A DNA stretch of 64,000 nt from CAYXZL01 sp964469925 (GTDB lineage: Bacteria; Patescibacteriota; Gracilibacteria; Absconditabacterales; Absconditicoccaceae): the NCBI GenBank assembly GCA_964469925.1, contig CAYXZL010000003.1:1-64000 (forward strand). Direction: 5' to 3'. Shown here piece by piece: positions 10,369-22,180 of the stretch (within the stretch, counting starts at the first letter, position 1; each line of letters begins with the position of its first letter). The position numbers were made by a program, and so were the translations under genes. The notes beneath the pieces were generated by a model. It worked only from the letters and a program-made list of their open reading frames with translations, did not search any database and was not told the DNA's origin.

Positions 10369-11394
10369 ATGATGACCGGAAGCTTCCACATAACTCAAGA
10401 AATGCAACTCAAAGAGCTACAAGAGCGTGTCACGCCTATCCTAAACGTAGATATTGTAGTACTAAAACGAGTACGAGAAAATGGGACAAAAGTGCCTTAT
10501 TACGTTATGGGCCATAGGAATCATACGATTCGCCCCAAAGGGCATAACTGTTGACGGCTTTTCCCAGGTTGACGTATGAAGTATGATGAAACTCCCCAGG
10601 AGGCATGTTATAGGATGTTACAAAAAGAGTTGCCGGGAGTGGATGCCCAGCTCAAAAAACTAATTACCGCCGTATCAGACAAAGGTTATGATCACCGTTC
10701 TTATGGAGTAACCTTGTATTATCTCATGGAATACGTCCAGTGAGAGCCATTACTGACAGATTCCTTTGATCAATTAGCCTGGATGAATAAGGAAGAGTTG
10801 TCTAAAAAAGATAATGTCTACGAAGTAGACGTTGGAGTGATTGATGAGATCGAGGCAACAATCAGGACAATGAATTCAAGTCAGGACGAGTTATTAGTCG
10901 AGGTCGACAAAGACAATAAGGAAATAGGCTATCTTGAAAAAAGGACAGCTCACAATAGTTCTGACAGATACCACAGAGCAGCACATATCATGATATTTAC
11001 AAGCATGGGTAAGGTCATGCTACAGCAAAGATCAGTCAATAAGGCGAGACGAGCCGGTCGACGGGACATGCCCTGAGGCCATCAAGCTTATGGACATACG
11101 ATAGAGCAAACAGCAGACCAAGAGTTGATGGAAGAAATGTGAGTGAGGACAGCGTTATCACTCCATCGTATTGGCCTCTACCAGGATGCAAAACAATCTG
11201 AGTATTATTACCTGTACTATGGAATATGCGACGGACCATTCGGCTTTGATAAAAACGAGGTAGAAGCTATCAACCAGTTTGACTGTCAGAAACTAGTAGA
11301 TGGACTGTACGATCAAAGCTATAAGATACTTGACCACGTCAAAGCGTATACCCAAGAATTACGTTTTGTTCGAGAGCCTTTATGGAAAAAGTAG
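10369..11394 (+). CDS. Tandem Nudix protein: GDP-mannose-hydrolase-like plus IPP-isomerase-like
   Basis: 341 residues with two Nudix domains. Domain 1 (about 20-145) has FPGGRMKYDETPQEACYRML..KEL, a box of the GDP-mannose mannosyl hydrolase type that lacks the usual EE pair. Domain 2 (about 170-330) has ELLVEVDKDNKEIGYLEKR, HRAAHIMIF, LQQRS and GGHQAYGHTIEQTA..ELMEEMG, the layout of type I isopentenyl diphosphate isomerase and Nudix relatives. Both boxes use TGA for glycine (GRMKYD preceded by FPG; MPGGH). ATG 10369 or 10372 may start it. A cysteine-based isomerase active site is not clear, so hydrolase activity is as likely. Confidence 0.75.
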
Positions 11395-11431
11395 TGCAAA
11401 CAGTACATGCCTTCATACATCCCCATCAACT

Positions 11432-13177
11432 ATGGAACATATCAACAGATCATTTCCTGTCTTTGTAAGGTCTTTTTTCAAACCCGTAAGAGAGTCGCCG
11501 GGGATGTTTATCCGTGGAGCGATATTCCCCATTATCTCGTCCATATTGATCGTATATAGCATCGCAATTACCAAGGATATCATAGATCAGATACAAGTAT
11601 GAAATATTCATGGTGCATATGAACAGTTGTGGTTATTTATCGTTATTGTATGAATATATAGCATAGCAAGGCTCTTATGACTAAAGTATGGACATACGGA
11701 GATCCGACCAGTCTGTGGGAGGATGCTTTCAGATAGTTTCCTTAGGCAATTTATTGGTTTAGACAATAACAAAACAGAAAGGCTAGGAACCTGAAGGATG
11801 CTGACAATTATGGAAAAATGAATATGGACCTGGACTGAGATGCTTGCAGGAGTCATGGTGGACGGAATGTGAAGGTTGACAAAAATACTGATGTCTCTGA
11901 CGGTCGTATTTGCTATCAATCGAGTGTATGGAGTGTTCTTGTTAATAATTGTTATAGTAGTTCTAGTCGTACACGTCATATCACAAGCGAAGGCTAACCA
12001 AGCGAGAAGGGTGAGAAAGTGAGTATACGTGGAATATATGAGAGATTTTATCAGGATTATTATGTCTAAGTTTGAGGTATTGCAATCAAATAAAATTGCA
12101 CAAGATCTGGAGAAACAGGAGCCAGTATTTGAGGTCTGGAAAGCCTGTAATCTCAAAGTGGAGAAAATGCGTTTTGTTGGTGATTTGACAGCCAAATTAC
12201 TCATCGATTGATTAAAGGTTGTTGCTATCATAGCAGTCTTATGATGATTTGTGGGTGGCGTGATATCTATAGCAGAATTTTTGGCCGTAATGACAATATT
12301 AGTGATTCTCGATGAAGTGACGAACGATCTTGCAAGGATGTATATTGAGTTAACAAAACAGTACGTGCATGTGGAAAAACTGTGGGATGTGTTTGAGTCG
12401 TCCTGACAAATGCAAGGCTACGACACAGGCCATGCGTTCGTATACAAAAAAGGCATGATTGAGATAGAAGATTTGGCCTTTACCTACGATGATGCCACGA
12501 CGGTGTTTCGCGATCTGTCATGCACAATGCAAGGATGAAAAAAAACAGCTTTAGTTGGTATGAGCGGTGGTGGAAAATCTACTCTCATAAAGCTCATCGC
12601 ATGATATATGAGACCAGACAGTGGTGTGATCAAAGTTGATGGTCAAGACTTACACGATATAGCACTCAAGACCTATTATCCTCATATTGGCTATCTCACA
12701 CAAGAACCGAGCATTTTTGATGGAACCATATATGAAAATCTTGCCTACGCATCAAGGGATACAGTAGATACACAAAAAATAGAAAAGGTATTGAGGCTGG
12801 CAAAATGCGATTTCATTACTGACATGAAGCAATGATTAGATACAGAAATAGGTGAGCGTGGCATTAGATTGTCGGGTTGACAAAAACAAAGGCTAGCGAT
12901 CGCAAAGATTATGTTAAAGGACCCCGAAATAATTTTATTAGACGAGCCGACATCAGCACTCGATTCCTTTTCCGAAGAGGCAGTAACAGACGCTATGAAT
13001 AATTTATTCAGAGGCAGGACCGTCATTATTATTGCTCACAGGTTACAAACAGTGAAACACGCAGATGAAATCATTGTGCTTGATGCATGAAAAGTCATCG
13101 AAAGATGAGCACACACCGAATTGGTGAAACGTGGCTGACACTATGCAAAAATGCTCGAATTACAGTCAGGATTTTAA
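11432..13177 (+). CDS. ABC exporter half-transporter 1 (MsbA-like)
   Basis: 581 residues: a transmembrane domain of about six helices (residues 20-310), then an ATPase domain. Walker A is VGMSGGGKSTLIKLIAG, the signature is LSGGQKQRLAIAK, and Walker B is IILLDEPTSALD. A type IV ABC exporter of this kind works as a homo- or heterodimer, moving lipids, peptides or drugs outward. It is the first of three such genes in a row. Its last third is highly similar at nucleotide level to exporter 2. ATG 11432 follows the Nudix stop by 37 bases. Many TGA glycines occur in the membrane domain. Confidence 0.87.
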
Positions 13178-13193
13178 AAAGATGATCATAGTC

Positions 13194-14957
13194 ATGAACA
13201 CAGAGTTCTCTATAAAGAAAAAAACGGCAACTAAAAAAACAAACAGACGAAAGGAGTTTTTTGTTCCTGTTCAAAAACTACCACGAGGTTTCGCTATGTT
13301 ATGAGTGTATTCACTATTTTTGGCGTTTTATAGCACCTACATGGTTGTTCTGCTGCAAAAGGCAACGAGAGCGGTAGAACTTTCTGACACACACCTTTTT
13401 CGGGAAACAGTTGTTGGTATGGTTATATTGATCGTTTTCAACTACCTTTCTAAGGTGATATACAAACCAACAAACTTCAAATTGATCCGCGATGCAGGTA
13501 ATGTACTAGATCAAAGGTATTTTGCCAAGTTCATTAGTGCCAACAACAACGAAACAGAAAAATTGGGGACAGGAAGACTCATATCAATTATGCAAAAATG
13601 ACTGTATACACGAGTTGATATGTTGATAAGCCTATTTCGACAAAACACCATGCAAGTAGCTACCGTTATAGCATCACTCTATATGTTGGCGACAAAGTCT
13701 TTATCATTTTTCCTTATAGGTATAGGATTGGTCATTATCTTAATCCCACGAGTAAAGTTTTTTTCTCAAAAGTCGATTGCATGGAGAAAAAAATCAAAAG
13801 AAAACACGGTGGAGTTAGATAGAATGTTTGTAAGACGAGTCATGTCCAAGTTCGAAGTGCAACAACAGGCAAAGTATGAGTATGAAATCCAAAGGAGAAA
13901 AGAACTCAACAATACGTGGTACCGCAACAAGTATACAGAGAAAATACGACAGGCTATTGCTTATGATACAGTACTATTCTGTTCAGATATTCTTCTAGTC
14001 GTGGTAACCATAGTAGTTGGATTGGGAGTGGTAAAGTGAAGCTATCTTTATTCAGATCTTGTATTAGTAACTGGTTTGGCGATGGTGCTGAGCAGAGCCA
14101 TGTTTACACTTCAATTAGACGTAAGAAAGTCAATGGATGACTTTGTCCATGTAGAAAAACTCTGGGATAGTTTTGATCAATTCGCAGAAACGCAAACCTT
14201 TGCAGGAACAAAGAATTTTGTTTTCAAGAAAGGAGATATACATATACATAAGCTAAGTTATGCCTATGGAAAACAAAAGGTGTTATCGTGATTGGAGTTG
14301 AAAATACAGGGAGGTCGCAAAACGGCTTTTGTATGACCAAGTGGCTGATGAAAGTCTACCTTGATCAAGCTCATAGCATGATATCTGAGTGCAGACCAAG
14401 GAGACGTATATGTAGACTGACAAGCACTCAAAGACCTCGCTATCAAGAGCTACTACATGCACGTGGGCTATTTGACACAAGATCCCTCAATCTTTGATGG
14501 AACAATACGTGAAAACTTGAGTTATGCCATATCAAGCAATTCCGTATCAGATCAAGAAATTGCATCGGTTATCAAAGCAGCCAATTGTGAGTTTATCTAT
14601 GACTTCAAAGCATGATTAGAGACAGAAATAGGGGAGAGGTGAGTAAGGCTCTCATGAGGCCAAAGACAAAGGCTAGCAATAGCAAAGATTATGTTGAAGA
14701 ATCCAGAAATAATTTTATTAGACGAGCCGACATCAGCACTCGATTCCTTTTCTGAAGAAGCAGTAACACAAGCTATGAATAATTTATTCAAGGATAGAAC
14801 AGTCGTTGTCATAGCACATAGGCTGCAGACAGTCAAAAGTGCAGATGATATTATCGTTTTGGATGCATGAAAAATAATAGAAAGAGGAAATCACAGGCAG
14901 TTGGTAAAGCTAGGAGGACACTATACCAAGATGCTCGAGCTACAGTCTGGATTTTAG
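13194..14957 (+). CDS. ABC exporter half-transporter 2 (MsbA-like)
   Basis: 587 residues with the same layout as exporter 1: a Lys-rich N-terminus, about six membrane helices, then Walker A (VGPSGGGKSTLIKL), signature (LSGGQRQRLAIAK) and Walker B (IILLDEPTSALD). Two adjacent Walker A glycines are both TGA (14350-14355). Exporters 1 and 2 share KFEV-Q segments in the membrane domain and a nearly identical nucleotide stretch at 12938-13020 and 14700-14800. They may form a heterodimer. ATG 13182 is an alternative start 12 bases upstream. Confidence 0.87.
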
Positions 14958-15035
14958 AAAAAAGAGCGTCGTCAAGAGGTCACAAAACACCTTATCGCTC
15001 GTACATACTGACATAATTATTTTAATATAGATAAA

Positions 15036-16790
15036 ATGAAGCCGTCGCAGCAAGTCCAAAGAGTAATCTGATTTTTTTCTCATATTATCAAAAATCGCAG
15101 CTGAGAATTTTCCGTACTAGTAATGTGTCGCATCATTAGTGCTATCATACCGATGATTGTGCCACGATACTATGGACAATTAATTCAGAGACTAACGAAT
15201 GCGTGAGATCAGACACCAGAAGCATTAACTGCTATTTGGCATATATTGATCATGATAGCCATGTGGTATTGTGTCGAGTTTGTCGTATGGAGAATTCTTG
15301 AATATGTCATTGTGAAAATGGAGACGGCAAGTATGAAGGATTTGTATACCATCTGTTTTGACTATGTTCACAGACATTCGTTTAGGTTTTTTGCCAACAA
15401 CTTTGTCTGATCCTTGGTAAAAAAAATTAACAAACTGGTCGGATGATACGAAACGATAGTAGATATATTCATATTCGAAATTGTGCAATTGGTCGTAATG
15501 ATAGGAATATTGATCGTGGTTATGCGAAAACAACATTGGGTATTATGAATCTTATTTTTAGTATGGATTATCTGCTATAGTATATTGCAATATGTGTTGT
15601 ACAAAAAAGTCCTGCCACATGATATAGCAAGTCAAGAACAGGATAGTGTGGTGACATGAGTGTTGGCAGATACTATTACCAACAATAGCAATATCACAAC
15701 CTTTTCTTCTCTTGGTCACGAAAACAGGCGTTTTGGCGAAACAACAGAAAAGCGGAGACGTTTAACACAGAAGGCTTGGTACAAAAAGAATATCATCTAT
15801 GCAACCAATTCTGTGCTGATGATCACGGTAGAGATGGCCATTATGATAATTATTATTCGTTTACGAGCCCAAGGAATTATTGGTGTAGGTCTCATCGTAA
15901 CACTACAAATCTACTTATTGCAGTTGTTTGATAGGATATTTTTTATCGGGAAGACCTTTAAACGTCTTTTTACCTCAATCAGTGAGTCAGCTGAGATGAT
16001 CGAGATATTGGACACACCCCATGAGATACAAGACCTATCCAATGCACAAAGACTAGATATTACGAGTGGACGTATTGTATTCAACAAAGTTACATTTCAA
16101 TATAATGAAAAAAAACTTTTTACCGACTTAAACTTGAACGTATTATCAGGAGAAAAAATAGGATTGGTGGGTCCCTCATGATCGGGCAAGTCAACGATCA
16201 TCAAGCTACTGTTTAGGCTATACGACATACAGGGCTGACAGATAATAATCGACGGACAGGATATCGCGAAAGTGACACAAGAAAGCTTAAGAGATGCTAT
16301 TTCATTGGTCCCCCAAGATCCAATGCTCTTTCACAGGTCTTTACGTGAAAATATTGCCTATGGTAGGCCAAACGCTACAATGGAGGAGATTATAAATGCT
16401 TCAAAAATGGCTAGATGCCATGAATTCATCCAGTCATTATCGGAAGGTTACGAGACTTTTGTTGGTGAGCGTGGAATTAAACTATCATGATGAGAGAGGC
16501 AGAGGGTAGCTATAGCAAGAGCAATTCTGGAAAATAAAAGGATCCTAGTAATGGATGAGGCGACAAGTTCTCTCGATTCAGAGTCGGAGAAACTTATACA
16601 AGAAGCCATACATGAAGTGATAAGAAACAAAACGGCTATCATCATAGCACACAGGTTATCCACAATCAAAGAGATGGATAGGATTATCGTGATGCAAGAT
16701 GGCAGAGTAGTAGAGGAGGGAGATCACAAAAAGTTATTGCAAAGAAATAAGTGACTGTACCAAAAATTACGACACATACAGTCAGCATAA
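15036..16790 (+). CDS. ABC exporter half-transporter 3 (MsbA-like)
   Basis: 584 residues, more distant from exporters 1 and 2. A six-helix membrane domain precedes Walker A (VGPSGSGKSTIIKLL, with TGA as the glycine at 16179-16181), signature LSGGERQRVAIAR (both glycines TGA) and Walker B ILVMDEATSSLDSES, followed by the H-loop AHRLST. This ATPase domain is closer to canonical lipid or peptide exporters. Substrate is unknown. The gene is separated from exporter 2 by 78 bases without an obvious terminator. Confidence 0.87.
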
Positions 16791-16870
16791 TATGAGTATT
16801 GACACAGAAGTTTAATCTTGTGAAAGAGAAAATATTGCTTATAAACACAGACGTTTATACGTAAGAGAAC

Positions 16871-17074
16871 ATGACGAGACCAAAAAAGAATCGACGACTG
16901 ACGTTGCTGTATATCCTTATCTTGATAGTGCTAGGGATAGCTATCGATTACAAGTTTTCTCAAAAGTTAAAGTTCTCTGTAATAGACCATGTGGTAGCAC
17001 CATGACCACTAAGTGGAGACACTCAGACACAATGATCATGAGTGAATACTGGTTGAGAGTTTCTACAGCCATAA
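16871..17074 (+). CDS. Small single-pass membrane protein upstream of rsmH
   Basis: 67 residues: a basic N-terminus (TRPKKNRR), a hydrophobic stretch of about 17 residues (LTLLYILILIVLGIAI), then a polar C-terminus rich in Gly, Ser and Thr, with five glycines encoded by TGA. This looks like a signal anchor or small membrane protein. It stands 147 bases before rsmH in a cell-division-type neighbourhood, but I recognise no family. It is too short for certainty. Confidence 0.5.
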
Positions 17075-17221
17075 TAGTGAAGTAGAACAGCAAAGAGATT
17101 GATGATAATGAAAGTTTTCAACCTATTTCCCACATTGTCAAATTAAGTTTTCCACAATGTTTTGACAAAAAGTGACCTTTGAATATTCAAGTAGAGTGCA
17201 CTAAATCAAGATTGTTATCGA

Positions 17222-18109
17222 ATGACCAAACCAGCAAACAAAAAACATGTCCCCATAATGGTGAAGGAAATACTAGAATACATGCCAAGGACAGTCAGTA
17301 TAGTGTTTGATGGTACCATTGGGCATGGTGGCCATAGTCAGGAGATACTAGATCATTACCTGCAGTGCAGTATCGTTGGATGTGATAGAGATAATGCTAT
17401 ATTACAGAAAGCGAAAAATTATATACAAATCCCTGAATGATCGTCTGTTGCGTATGTGCATGATAGCTATGCCAATATAGCGAATGTCGCAGACAGACAC
17501 GACATCAAGGGTTTCGATATGATGGTGCTAGATCTTGGTATCAATCGAGAGCATATTGCAGACTCAGCACGTGGTTTTTCTATCAAAAGCGATGGTCCGT
17601 TGGACATGAGGTTTGATCAATCAAAGGGTCAAACCTTGCAACAATATCTCCATCAACTCAAGCCTGAAAGACTAAAACAGGGACTGATTGATTTTGGCGA
17701 TTTCAGCACTGCAAGAGCAGAGCAGATAGCATACCATATAAGTCAAATAAGTACGAAGGGAACAATAACAACAACACAAAAACTCAAGGAAGTTCTCGCA
17801 GAGATAGGAATACAGGAGAAAAAGTCTGCCGTCGTGTTCCAGGTATTAAGGATAATGGTAAACGAAGAACTAGTGCAATTGGAGCTGTTCCTTGATCAGT
17901 ACTATAGATGCTTAAAGCCTGGCTGAAGGTGTGCTATCATCACCTTTCATAGCGTAGAAGATAGAATGGTCAAACAAGCATTCAAAACACAAGAAGATAA
18001 CGGTATCGTAAAACGTGTGAACAAAAAGGTCATTACACCGTCACGACAAGAACAAAAAAACAACAAAGCTTCAAGAAGTGCAAAATTGAGGATCGTTGAG
18101 AGAGTATAG
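17222..18109 (+). CDS. rsmH: 16S rRNA (cytosine-1402-N4)-methyltransferase
   Basis: 295 residues matching RsmH/MraW: HVPIMVKEILEYM at the N-terminus, the SAM motif FDGTIGHGGHS, DLGINREHIADSARGFS, GPLDMRFD, the FSTARAEQIA region and TFHSVEDRMVK near the end. It methylates C1402 in the P-site of 16S rRNA. In many bacteria it sits in the dcw cluster before ftsL, and the next gene here is FtsL-like, which agrees. TGA glycine at 17438 and in the LKPGGRC segment. Confidence 0.94.
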
Positions 18110-18143
18110 TATATTTATCCCCAATCACCCTACCATCATAATC

Positions 18144-18524
18144 ATGGATAGCTGAGAAGCTCGTCGCAATGTTCAAACATTTGTTTTTCAAGCCTATGAG
18201 AAGATTAAATATAAGTCAAAAAAGTATGACGATCTTTTGTGCATCTTGAAGTTGTGAGCACTGGGTGTGGCTATTGTCCTCTTCGGTATGATGTATATTG
18301 TGTACGTGACAAAAGCATCAACACGTGGGTATTTTTATAGGGTAGAAGCCACAAAACTGGCACAAGTAAAATTTGAATATAATCTGACAAATCTCAAGGT
18401 AATGGAACACAAAGAGCGTCTTTGGTCGACTGTTAGCTTTAGCGACAGTCCAACGCAATCGGTTAAAGTAAATAGCCAAGTAGTAAAAATACCAATAAAC
18501 CAAAAAGTAGCATACAATAGATAG
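18144..18524 (+). CDS. FtsL/FtsB-like small bitopic division protein
   Basis: 126 residues with a cytoplasmic N-terminus, one membrane helix (about 40-60, LGVAIVLFGMMYIVYVT in part) and a following heptad-like region (EATKLAQVKFEYNLTNLKVM). Topology, size and position right after rsmH match FtsL/septum-initiator proteins that bridge FtsQ and the septal synthase. Sequence identity in this family is low everywhere, so the call is from architecture and context. It converges on tsaB, 12 bases away. Confidence 0.6.
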
Positions 18525-18536
18525 AGACTAGCACTT

Positions 18537-19157
18537 CTAGTGAATATTTGGCTCAATCATATATTCTGGTCTGAGTATGTCCGATGGGATAAAGCCTATA
18601 GTATCTGGGCTGTTCACAATGCGGTTTCATTGAAAATCTACTTCTATATTGCCATTGTCATAGCCCGTAGTAACAAAACAGCTATGAACACTGTCTGGCC
18701 ATCATTGAATTGGGTCACAAAAAAAACTATCCGATGCGAGTGTAAGACTTTCGAGAGCAACAAGTCTTTTTTCGTCAAGCGTAAAGTCGTAGCGTCGACA
18801 GAAACGTTTTTGTCAAATAAAAAGATAGGCTATTGGGGGCAAAAAACCTTGTCTGACAAATGAACGGTAAAAGGAAATTTTATCGATATGGAAAAGTTTT
18901 AGTGTTGAATGTGGCAGGGAGGCAAGGGTGTTGAGGACGAGACATCAAAGTCTAATATGGGTAAAACTGCCAGGTCAGTTGATAACATAAAGACAATCAC
19001 GATGCTGCAGTTGGAGTAAATCAAGGAGGCAAGGACCCAGACGATATTCTATATCATCGCGACCGAGTGTGATCGTATGGCTACCCGTCGCAATCACAAT
19101 AGAATCGAAACCAAGGGAAATAAGCATAAAACAAACTATTATGACGATAAAACACAT
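18537..19157 (-). CDS. tsaB: tRNA threonylcarbamoyladenosine biosynthesis protein TsaB
   Basis: 206 residues when TGA is glycine. The diagnostic segment VINGPGSFTHIRLGCLVLN corresponds to the GPGSFTGLRIG motif of TsaB, with the first glycine encoded by TGA. The N-terminal strand (MLISLGFDSIVIA) fits the ASKHA fold. TsaB is the non-catalytic scaffold that pairs with TsaD in t6A synthesis; tsaE is at 925-1329. The gene is antisense to a spurious plus-strand frame. It converges on the FtsL-like gene and is divergent from 19280. Confidence 0.82.
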
Positions 19158-19279
19158 ACTATATGTATACAGGTAATTTTACCAAGTATAAGCATTCATG
19201 CAAGCCCTATTTATAGCTACTTATCGATTGTTTAAAGTACAATATAAAAGCAGAAATTTAACACAGCTAGCTTACGTGT

Positions 19280-22135
19280 ATGATCATATTCAAAGCTATA
19301 CGAAAAGTTATAGATAAATACAAGTATTGGGTAGCTTGGTGTTTACCCATATGTATGATCAGTGTGACACTGATACGATGAGACGTAAGCGTATTGCCTT
19401 CAGTAGTAGCACAAGGAGTATGACCAAGTATCGACACAGTGAATAATAGTATGGCCAATATGGTTTCACTACTCAATGGACTTTTAAAGGTTATGTACTT
19501 ACTATTGTGGCCCTTGTTAGTCGTTGCGGGCATGGCCTTAGACAATTCGCTTGTCCTATGAGCAGCGTTTCACCTAGATACTGCACTATGGAAATTTTGG
19601 ACGATTATGACAACTTTTGCAAACTTTGCTCTGGGTTTGGTCGTATTATTCAACATTGTAAAATACATATTGGGATTTAACGATGATACCAAGGATGTGT
19701 TTGATACAATCAAAAAGGCTTTTTTGGCTTGAGTTGGGATTCAGATAAGTCGATTCGTATTGTTAGCTCTAATAGATATATCAAGCGTCGCCATATATGC
19801 AGTAGGTGCGATGCCTCTCAAGGTAATTCCAAACACAGAACTCAGCACCAAACCAGTACTGACAATGCACTCAAACATTGATTTTGGCAAGATGAACGAC
19901 CAAAGCAACAGCAACAAGGATGAAGGTTTCACGGTTTACTATTCGTGCGGTGACCAATACTACGCACCATGTCAGCTAACAAGCTGATTCGTAACCGGGC
20001 CAATCAATACGGACCACATAGGAGAAGATGCAAGTAAGATTGACGCTTCCTCGTGCGTGATTGGCGGTATGTACGCAACAGATAATGTGTTAAAGGTGCC
20101 CTGAGCCGACAATAATACATGCGTATCATTGTATAAACATGGTGGAGGCACATGACCAAACGGTTGCACTATAAAAGATATAAGCCAAGTAACCTTTACA
20201 CCGCCAGACTGTGAGACACTAACAACGATATTCGGTAAATCAAAAGGGTTTGTGGGGTTGATGGTCACCATATACTCCTCCCTCTTAGATTTTGCCAATA
20301 TCAATCTAACCAGCGAGCAAATGACAACTGGAGGTGCATTGGTGGTATTTTTGCTAAAATTACTCATAGCATTGGCACTGGTCGTCCCATTAGTGGCATT
20401 AGCGGTCGTGCTATTGGTAAGGGTGGCATATTTACGGCTTATTATAGCGTTTGCACCAATATTGGTGATAAAAAATATATTTTTCAAAGACGCAAAGATC
20501 ATTGGGAACATGAAAATCGGTGGAGCAGAACTGTGAGATTCGTGGGGCGATATTATTGGTGCGATCTTTATGCCTGTAGGAGTGGTTTTCGCACTTAGTA
20601 TCGGGATAATCTTTCTCACGCTCACAATCGACAATCTCAACCCAGCAGATCAGGTCAAGAGTGCACAAATGGAAAAGGAGTTTGGCTTCACAAGAACGCC
20701 ATCAAATGACGACATGGTAGTGTATCAACTTACTCCAGCTACTGAGGTAGCCTACAAAATCCCTCAAGAGTCCTACGCTCTTTCAATGTTCCTCGACTTT
20801 TTTACTTATATATTAGTAAATCTATTTGCTATCGGCCTGATATGGATATTGTTCTTTGCTGCAATGAAGAGTTCAAAGTTTTTGGGAGAGATAGGATGAA
20901 GAATTGACTCTACAGGCAGAAAAATACTATGATCTTTACCGATAATACCACTACCGTGAGGCTGAAAAGTCGGCGTATCAACGGCATTCGGTACGGGATA
21001 CGACTCTCTGTTGGGCAAAGCTAGCGAGGAAGTATTGGAGACAACAAGAAAAATGAATGAGGCATCAATGAATAAGCTATTCGGTGATGAAAAGATCGAG
21101 CTACTTGATGATAAGCAGAAGTCATCAATTGTGAGCTCTTTCTATCAATGAGATGGGTCAAGTAAATCAATACAAGACGCGGCAGCAAATGTGTTAGGAA
21201 AAGGCTATAATGAAGCTGATAACACCTACGAATATCAGATTGTAGACGAAATCATTAAGCAAGCAACTGATGATACAAAGAAAAAGAAAGCAGCTCAATT
21301 AATGATTGAACAGCTAAAGGCTGCTCCGAATAAGGAGGCAGTACAAGAAATAGTGAAAAGATGGTGATGACTACGTATCGATCAAGCAACAGCACCAGAG
21401 GCATATAGGCTGATCGAGGGCATAGGAACATTGGAGATAAAAGACGCACAAAGCACTATCAATTATAAGCTTCTCATAGATAAAAACGGCAAGATAACGA
21501 CAGAAGGCCTAGAAGCGGTTGGAGGAAAAAAGCTGGGTGATAAAGAGCTTGGTACTCTGTTAGACAGCTATCTAGATCCAAAAAACACCGAATCATTCGA
21601 GGCTTCAAGTGTAAAAAGTTGAGCCGATCCATATGATGCGTCGTTACGCAGTGCACTATCACAAAAGGTATGAAAAACACACAGTGACATAAGCGAAAAA
21701 ATCGTGTTTGACATATCCAAATCAGCGGACAAGAAAAAAAGATGTGAATGGTGGTTGGAAGACTCAGATCTAGAAAAACAACTAACGCAGTATATCGATA
21801 AACAGTGAGGGTGGAAAGATATGTGAGAGGGATACTATCTAAAAACTATTTGAGAAGGCACGACTAAGAAGGTTGTATATGATCAGGATCGGGTCTTGAA
21901 TATAAAGCCACAGGGTGTATCAAGTCAGACCTGGGAGTGACGAGTTTGATCAAAATCGTTGGATGAAATCAATACGACTATCAGAGACGAAACCACAAAG
22001 CTAAACAGCAGTGATCCTAATGATACAGCAAAAAAGAAAGCCCGAGCAGATTACTTTGCAGGTCATGATATAGCTAAGGACTCCAAAACATATGCATGGA
22101 ATAGTACCTCACAACAGTATGAGGAAAAGAAATAA
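19280..22135 (+). CDS. Large polytopic membrane protein, VirB6/TrbL-like architecture (paralog 1)
   Basis: 951 residues. Several strongly hydrophobic segments lie in residues 10-550, grouped as an N-terminal helix, a pair around 75-120, another near 150-170, and a group around 320-420 and 500-535. A soluble Lys/Glu-rich C-terminal half follows. It shares with the next gene the segments AGVGIQISRFVLLALIDIS, RVAYLRLIIAFAP and SLPIIPLPGG. The cysteine-containing loop (about 210-310) would be extracytoplasmic. Topology recalls the channel proteins of type IV secretion systems, but no other such component lies adjacent, so the function is open. Confidence 0.5.
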
Positions 22136-22180
22136 GGAATGAAGGCAGTCGAAATATGGTGTTTTAAACACAAACAGTAG

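Noticed and set aside
18540..18863. A plus-strand coding region of about 120 codons.
   Set aside because: It is antisense to tsaB, whose minus-strand frame carries a recognisable family motif; the plus frame has no similarity I recognise.
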